From Pirellula sp. (GTDB lineage: Bacteria > Planctomycetota > Planctomycetia > Pirellulales > PNKZ01), in NCBI GenBank assembly GCA_013822735.1, contig PNKZ01000015.1, forward strand, positions 1 to 64,000: a stretch of DNA of 64,000 nt, written 5' to 3'. The notes below the pieces were generated by a model, which saw only the letters and a list, made by a program, of their open reading frames with translations, was not told the DNA's origin and did no database searches. Within the stretch, counting starts at the first letter, position 1; each line of letters opens with the position of its first letter. The translations under genes were made by a program, and so were the position numbers. Below are positions 59,962 through 64,000 of this stretch, piece by piece.

Positions 59962-60276
59962 TTACGCGTTCTGCCGATTAAAAACGTTTTGATTATCCAC
60001 TTGCACCGTGTCGACGATGCCGATGATCACGGCGTCGATCGGCAGGCTCTTGGTTTCCGGCGTGAGCCGAGCGCTCGAGCCCTGCACGATGAGCACATAC
60101 TCCCCTTCGCCGCAGCCCATGGTGTCGACCGCCACGAAGGTGCGCCCCGTCGTGACGAGCCGCTTCCGATCGCTCGGGTCGATGCGATACGGTTCGACGA
60201 TCAACAGTTTGTGACCGACCATCGAGCCCACTTTTTGCGTGGCGACGACGCTGCCGGTAACCTTGGCGACGAACAT
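59962..60276 (-). CDS. BMC-P shell vertex protein (EutN/CcmL family)
   Basis: MFVAKVTGSVVATQKVGSMVGHKLLIVEPYR..FVAVDTMGCGEGEYVLIVQGSSARL..PIDAVIIGIVDTVQVD. Confidence 0.95.
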   Translation of the reverse strand: MFVAKVTGSVVATQKVGSMVGHKLLIVEPYRIDPSDRKRLVTTGRTFVAVDTMGCGEGEYVLIVQGSSARLTPETKSLPIDAVIIGIVDTVQVDNQNVFNRQNA

Positions 60277-60299
60277 AAAACACCCGTTCCGATCTGTAG

Positions 60300-61493
60300 T
60301 TAGTTGCCCGCACCGAGCGTTTGCTTGGCCAATCGAGCCACGACGATCTCTTCATTCGTCGGTACGATCCAAACCTGCGTTTGGCTCTGCGAAGTGCTGA
60401 TGCACTGCTCCCCCTTGGCCGCGGCATTCTTCGCCGGGTCGAGTTGGATGCCGAGCCCTTCCAAGCCTGCACACACGGCGGCGCGAATGCCGACGCCGTT
60501 CTCACCGATGCCGCCGGCGAATGCGATCACGTCGCACCCGCCGAGTTCGACGAGATACGCGCCGAGGTATTGCCGGATGCTGCCGACGAAGACGTCGAGC
60601 GCGAGTTGCGCCCGGGCATTCCCGGCAGCAGCGGCCTGCTCGACGTCGCGCACATCTTCCGACACGCCGCTGAGGCCCAAGAGCCCGCTGCGGCACGCCA
60701 AGTCGTCGAGCACTTGGTCAAGCGATTTGCCGGTCGCTTTCATCACGATCGGCAATGCAAACGGGTCGAAGTCGCCGACGCGGTTGTTATTCAACAACCC
60801 CGTTTGCGGGCTCATTCCCATACTGTTGCCCATGCTCTCGCCGTTCTTGATCGCGCAGAGCGAATTCGAGCCCCCGAGGTGACACGAAATGACTCGCAGT
60901 TCCTTACGGCCGAGCAATTCAGCGCAACGACCACCGATGTAGCGATGGCTCGCACCGTGAAACCCCCAACGACGGATCTGAAACTTGTCGGACCACTCGT
61001 AAGGCACGGCGTAGAACTTGTTGCGAGCCGGAGCCGTTTGATGAAAGCCTGTTTCGAAGGCCGCCACCAAGGGAATCTCAGGCAGTTTCTCGCTGAGCAA
61101 TCGCATGGCGGCGATGTACGGAGGGTTATGAGCCGGAGCGACCGAACTCACCTCTTCCATTGCCGCGAGCACATCCGGCGTTACGCGTTGCGCACCGCTA
61201 TAACGGCCGCCATGCACCGCCTTGAAGCCGATCGCCGCCACTTCCGCCCCGTCCGTTAAGCAACCTTCGTGCGGGTCGGTAAGTTGCTCCAAGCAATGGC
61301 GCACCGCCACCGCATGGTCGGGGACCACGGCCGTGAGTTCGCGGCGCGGCTTTCCGGCAATCTCGACGAAGCACTTACTCTCGGGCGAACCGATGCGCTC
61401 GGTGCCGCCGCGGGCGAGTTGGCGTTCGTCGTTCATGTCGAACAAGCGGTACTTGAAACTCGTGGAACCGAGATTGGCGACGAGAATTTTCAT
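60300..61493 (-). CDS. ackA: Acetate/propionate kinase
   Basis: [63 protein letters not shown]. Confidence 0.96.
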   Translation of the reverse strand: MKILVANLGSTSFKYRLFDMNDERQLARGGTERIGSPESKCFVEIAGKPRRELTAVVPDHAVAVRHCLEQLTDPHEGCLTDGAEVAAIGFKAVHGGRYSGAQRVTPDVLAAMEEVSSVAPAHNPPYIAAMRLLSEKLPEIPLVAAFETGFHQTAPARNKFYAVPYEWSDKFQIRRWGFHGASHRYIGGRCAELLGRKELRVISCHLGGSNSLCAIKNGESMGNSMGMSPQTGLLNNNRVGDFDPFALPIVMKATGKSLDQVLDDLACRSGLLGLSGVSEDVRDVEQAAAAGNARAQLALDVFVGSIRQYLGAYLVELGGCDVIAFAGGIGENGVGIRAAVCAGLEGLGIQLDPAKNAAAKGEQCISTSQSQTQVWIVPTNEEIVVARLAKQTLGAGN

Positions 61494-61518
61494 CCTTGAA
61501 TCTCCGCAGGGGGTTCGC

Positions 61519-61935
61519 TTAGCCGAAGTACGCTTTGACCAAGCCTTCCGACGGACGCGGAATCACGTGGCTGGCAGCCACTTCGCCGACTTGTTGAGCC
61601 GCTTGCACGCCGGCTTCCACGGCCGCTCGCACGCTGCCGACGTCGCCGCGAACAATCGCGGTGACCAAGCCGCCGCCGATGGCGACCTTCTTCACGATTT
61701 CAACGTTCGCAGCCTTGGCCATCGCATCGGCCGCTTCGACCAAAGCGACGAGGCCCTTCGTTTCCACCAAACCAATAGCATCGTTCATGGGACGTTTTTC
61801 CTTAACCGGGGTGATCTGTTCTTGAGGCGGAGTCGCTTGCGGCGCTTCCACGGGTACGGCGGTCGAACTCCGCCGCGGCGCAGGACGAGCCGGGCTCGCC
61901 TTCTTAACCGGACGTTTCTTACGACTTACCGCCAT
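61519..61935 (-). CDS. BMC-H shell hexamer protein with basic/Pro-rich N-terminal extension (alternative start at 61788)
   Basis: [55 protein letters not shown]; preceded in frame by [27 protein letters not shown]... Confidence 0.93.
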   Translation of the reverse strand: MAVSRKKRPVKKASPARPAPRRSSTAVPVEAPQATPPQEQITPVKEKRPMNDAIGLVETKGLVALVEAADAMAKAANVEIVKKVAIGGGLVTAIVRGDVGSVRAAVEAGVQAAQQVGEVAASHVIPRPSEGLVKAYFG

Positions 61936-61989
61936 CGTTCAACTCGCTGATTTCAATGAATGACTTGCGTTAGTCCGCCGTGCGGCAAA

Positions 61990-62292
61990 CTACTCGACGC
62001 CGGCAGTCGACATGCCGCTCGGGAGAATGACGCCGATGTCGCCGTGCGGGCGCGGAATCACTTGTACGCTGACGACTTCGCCGATCCGGCCCGCAGCCGC
62101 GGCTCCGGCATCCGTGGCAGCCTTCACGGCCGCAACGTCGCCCATCACAAACGCGGTAACCAAGCCGCTGCCGACCTTGTCCCAACCGAGGAACTGGACA
62201 TTGGCAGCCTTCATCATCGCGTCTGTGGCTTCGACCAGGGCCACGAAGCCCTTGGTCTCAATCATGCCCAGCGCTTCCATTTGCTTCGCCAT
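61990..62292 (-). CDS. BMC-H shell hexamer protein
   Basis: [77 protein letters not shown]. Confidence 0.96.
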   Translation of the reverse strand: MAKQMEALGMIETKGFVALVEATDAMMKAANVQFLGWDKVGSGLVTAFVMGDVAAVKAATDAGAAAAGRIGEVVSVQVIPRPHGDIGVILPSGMSTAGVE

Positions 62293-62376
62293 TGCAGAAA
62301 TCTCCGAATCAAAAAAACAAAACGATTGTTTGCTCAAACATCAAAACGCAAGCGGCCCTCCGCGGCGCCGCATCTC

Positions 62377-63054
62377 TTACTGTTTCAACAGCTCTACCTT
62401 GGTCGCATGATCTAGGTCGACGGCGTTTCCTTCGTCGGTATCGATATGCACTTCCAGCTTGCTCGTGGCGTCGGCGCGTACGAGCAGGTCTTCAAACGTC
62501 GTCGTGCAGCTTGAATGAATTCGCAGGCTCATTCGGTCGCCGTTCTTCACGCCGTAGCGTTCGGCGTCGGCGAACTTCATATGCACGTGGCGTTCGGCGC
62601 GAATCACGCCTTGTTTCAATTCCACGACTCCCTTCGGGCCGACCAACACGCAGCCGGGCGTTCCTTCGATCTTCCCGCTCGGCCGCACCGGCAAATCGAT
62701 GCCGAGCGAGATGCCGTCGGTGAACGCGAGCTCCACTTGGCTAAAGGGACGGGTTGGGCCGAGCACGCGTACGGTCGGCAACATCCGCTTGCGCGGGCCG
62801 ACGACCATGACCGTTTCCGCTGCCGCGAAGAAGCCGTCTTGATAGAGGGGCTTTTCCGGGGTGAGCACGGCACCGCGGCCGAAAAGCGTTTCGACGTCTT
62901 CGTCCGTCAGATGGACGTGCCGCGCCGAGACGCTGACGACCAACTCCGGGGCTTTGGGCGAGCCGTTGTCACCGGCGCCGGACGATTGCTTGAAGACGAT
63001 CTCCCGTACGATCTTTTCGATCGTGGCACGATCCAGCGAGGGGGCGATGCTCAT
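62377..63054 (-). CDS. pduL: PduL-type phosphate propanoyl/acyltransferase with N-terminal encapsulation-like helix
   Basis: [66 protein letters not shown]. Confidence 0.95.
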   Translation of the reverse strand: MSIAPSLDRATIEKIVREIVFKQSSGAGDNGSPKAPELVVSVSARHVHLTDEDVETLFGRGAVLTPEKPLYQDGFFAAAETVMVVGPRKRMLPTVRVLGPTRPFSQVELAFTDGISLGIDLPVRPSGKIEGTPGCVLVGPKGVVELKQGVIRAERHVHMKFADAERYGVKNGDRMSLRIHSSCTTTFEDLLVRADATSKLEVHIDTDEGNAVDLDHATKVELLKQ

Positions 63055-63146
63055 AGAAGTTGCTAGTATCCGGTAGCTAGTAGCTAGTTCGTCGTAATCT
63101 TTTCGTTAGCCGCGACGCAATGCGCAGCGCGTCCCGCGTCGCCTCA

Positions 63147-63918
63147 TCAAACTGCGGTGACGGCAACTGTCAGCCGGACGCCCGCAGCTTCGATCTTCCG
63201 CTTCCAATCGTCACTGATTCCGTCATCTACCACGAGTTGCGACGCTTCGTTCAAAGGGGCCAAGTGGGAAAGGCTCTTATGTCCAAACTTCGTGCTGTCT
63301 GCGACGACGATCACTTCTTCTCCCGCTTTCATCATCGCCCGCTCGGTTTCCACCAGCAGCAGGTTGCTGTTGTAGAAGCCGCGCTCGTTGATTCCCGCCA
63401 CGCTCAGCACGGTGCGTCGTACGTTGAGCCGTTCCAACATCTCGTTGGCGTAGGGCCCGAGCGACACGCCGGTCCGTGGATACACGTAACCTCCCAACAG
63501 CACCAAGTCGGTCGTCGCGTTCGAAGCGAACAAGTTCGCCACCGGCAACGAGTTGGTCACAATCTGCAGCGGCCGGCCGACCAACAACCGAGCCACTTCG
63601 TAGGTCGTCGTGCCGCCGTCGAGCAGCACCGTGTCTCCGTCGCAAATCAGTTCCGCCGCTCGACGCGCGACGGCCCTTTTCCTGTCCCAATTCGCCGGCT
63701 GCAGTTGGTCGAAGTGAGGCAGCTTGGGAGAAGCACCGGTGTAGAACACGCCGCCGTGCGTCCGCTTCGCATGCCCTGCGTCTTCCAACGCTTCCAGATC
63801 CCGCCTCACCGTCGACTCGCTAACGGTCAGCAACTCCGCCAAGTCGGGCAACGCGGCAAACCCACGCTCGCGCACGAGCTCCAACAGCTTCGACCGACGT
63901 TCCTCAACGGTAGGCATA
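63147..63918 (-). CDS. DeoR family transcriptional regulator
   Basis: MPTVEERRSKLLELVRERGFAALPDLAELLTVSESTVRRDLEALEDAGHAKRTHGGVF. Confidence 0.95.
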
Positions 63919-64000
63919 GCCTGGAATTCCCTTGCCAAGATTAGTGACAAGTATCTTCCAGTTCTTGCCACATATCAATCACTAAACGCTATTTTATTGC

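Overview
GC-rich chromosomal window that reads as a planctomycete (DUF1501, DUF1549/DUF1553, PSCyt1-type heme motifs, Tat-type oxidoreductase and sulfatase genes). All calls come from reading the supplied translations and DNA; no database search was run. Main blocks: a PrkA-YeaH/DUF444-SpoVR stress cassette (1.4-6.4 kb); response regulator and glgC (7-8.8 kb); a TetR-MFP-RND efflux operon with a clear palindromic operator (10.1-15.6 kb); a TPR membrane protein and AT-richer orphan genes (16.8-21.3 kb); a GntR/LacI-like regulator beside a DUF1501/DUF1549-1553/WD40-cytochrome group (22.9-32.5 kb); a signal-peptidase-like protein that seems to lack both catalytic residues (36.1-36.9 kb); a giant (~2785 aa) TPR/alpha-2-macroglobulin-like protein without a recognisable thioester (39.3-47.7 kb); sulfatase, sialidase-like and Gfo/Idh/MocA genes (47.9-51.8 kb). 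The standout is a complete Planctomycetes/Verrucomicrobia-type bacterial microcompartment (BMC) locus at about 53.7-63.9 kb. It has two BMC-H, three BMC-P, PduL, acylating aldehyde dehydrogenase, acetate kinase, class II aldolase, lactate/malate dehydrogenase and a DeoR regulator, plus two poorly understood components: a degenerate RpiB-like protein with an encapsulation-peptide-like N-terminus, and a beta/alpha-barrel-like protein with a Cys/His-rich tail. One BMC-H has a ~49 aa basic/Pro-rich N-terminal extension. Intergenic regions carry several families of inverted repeats.
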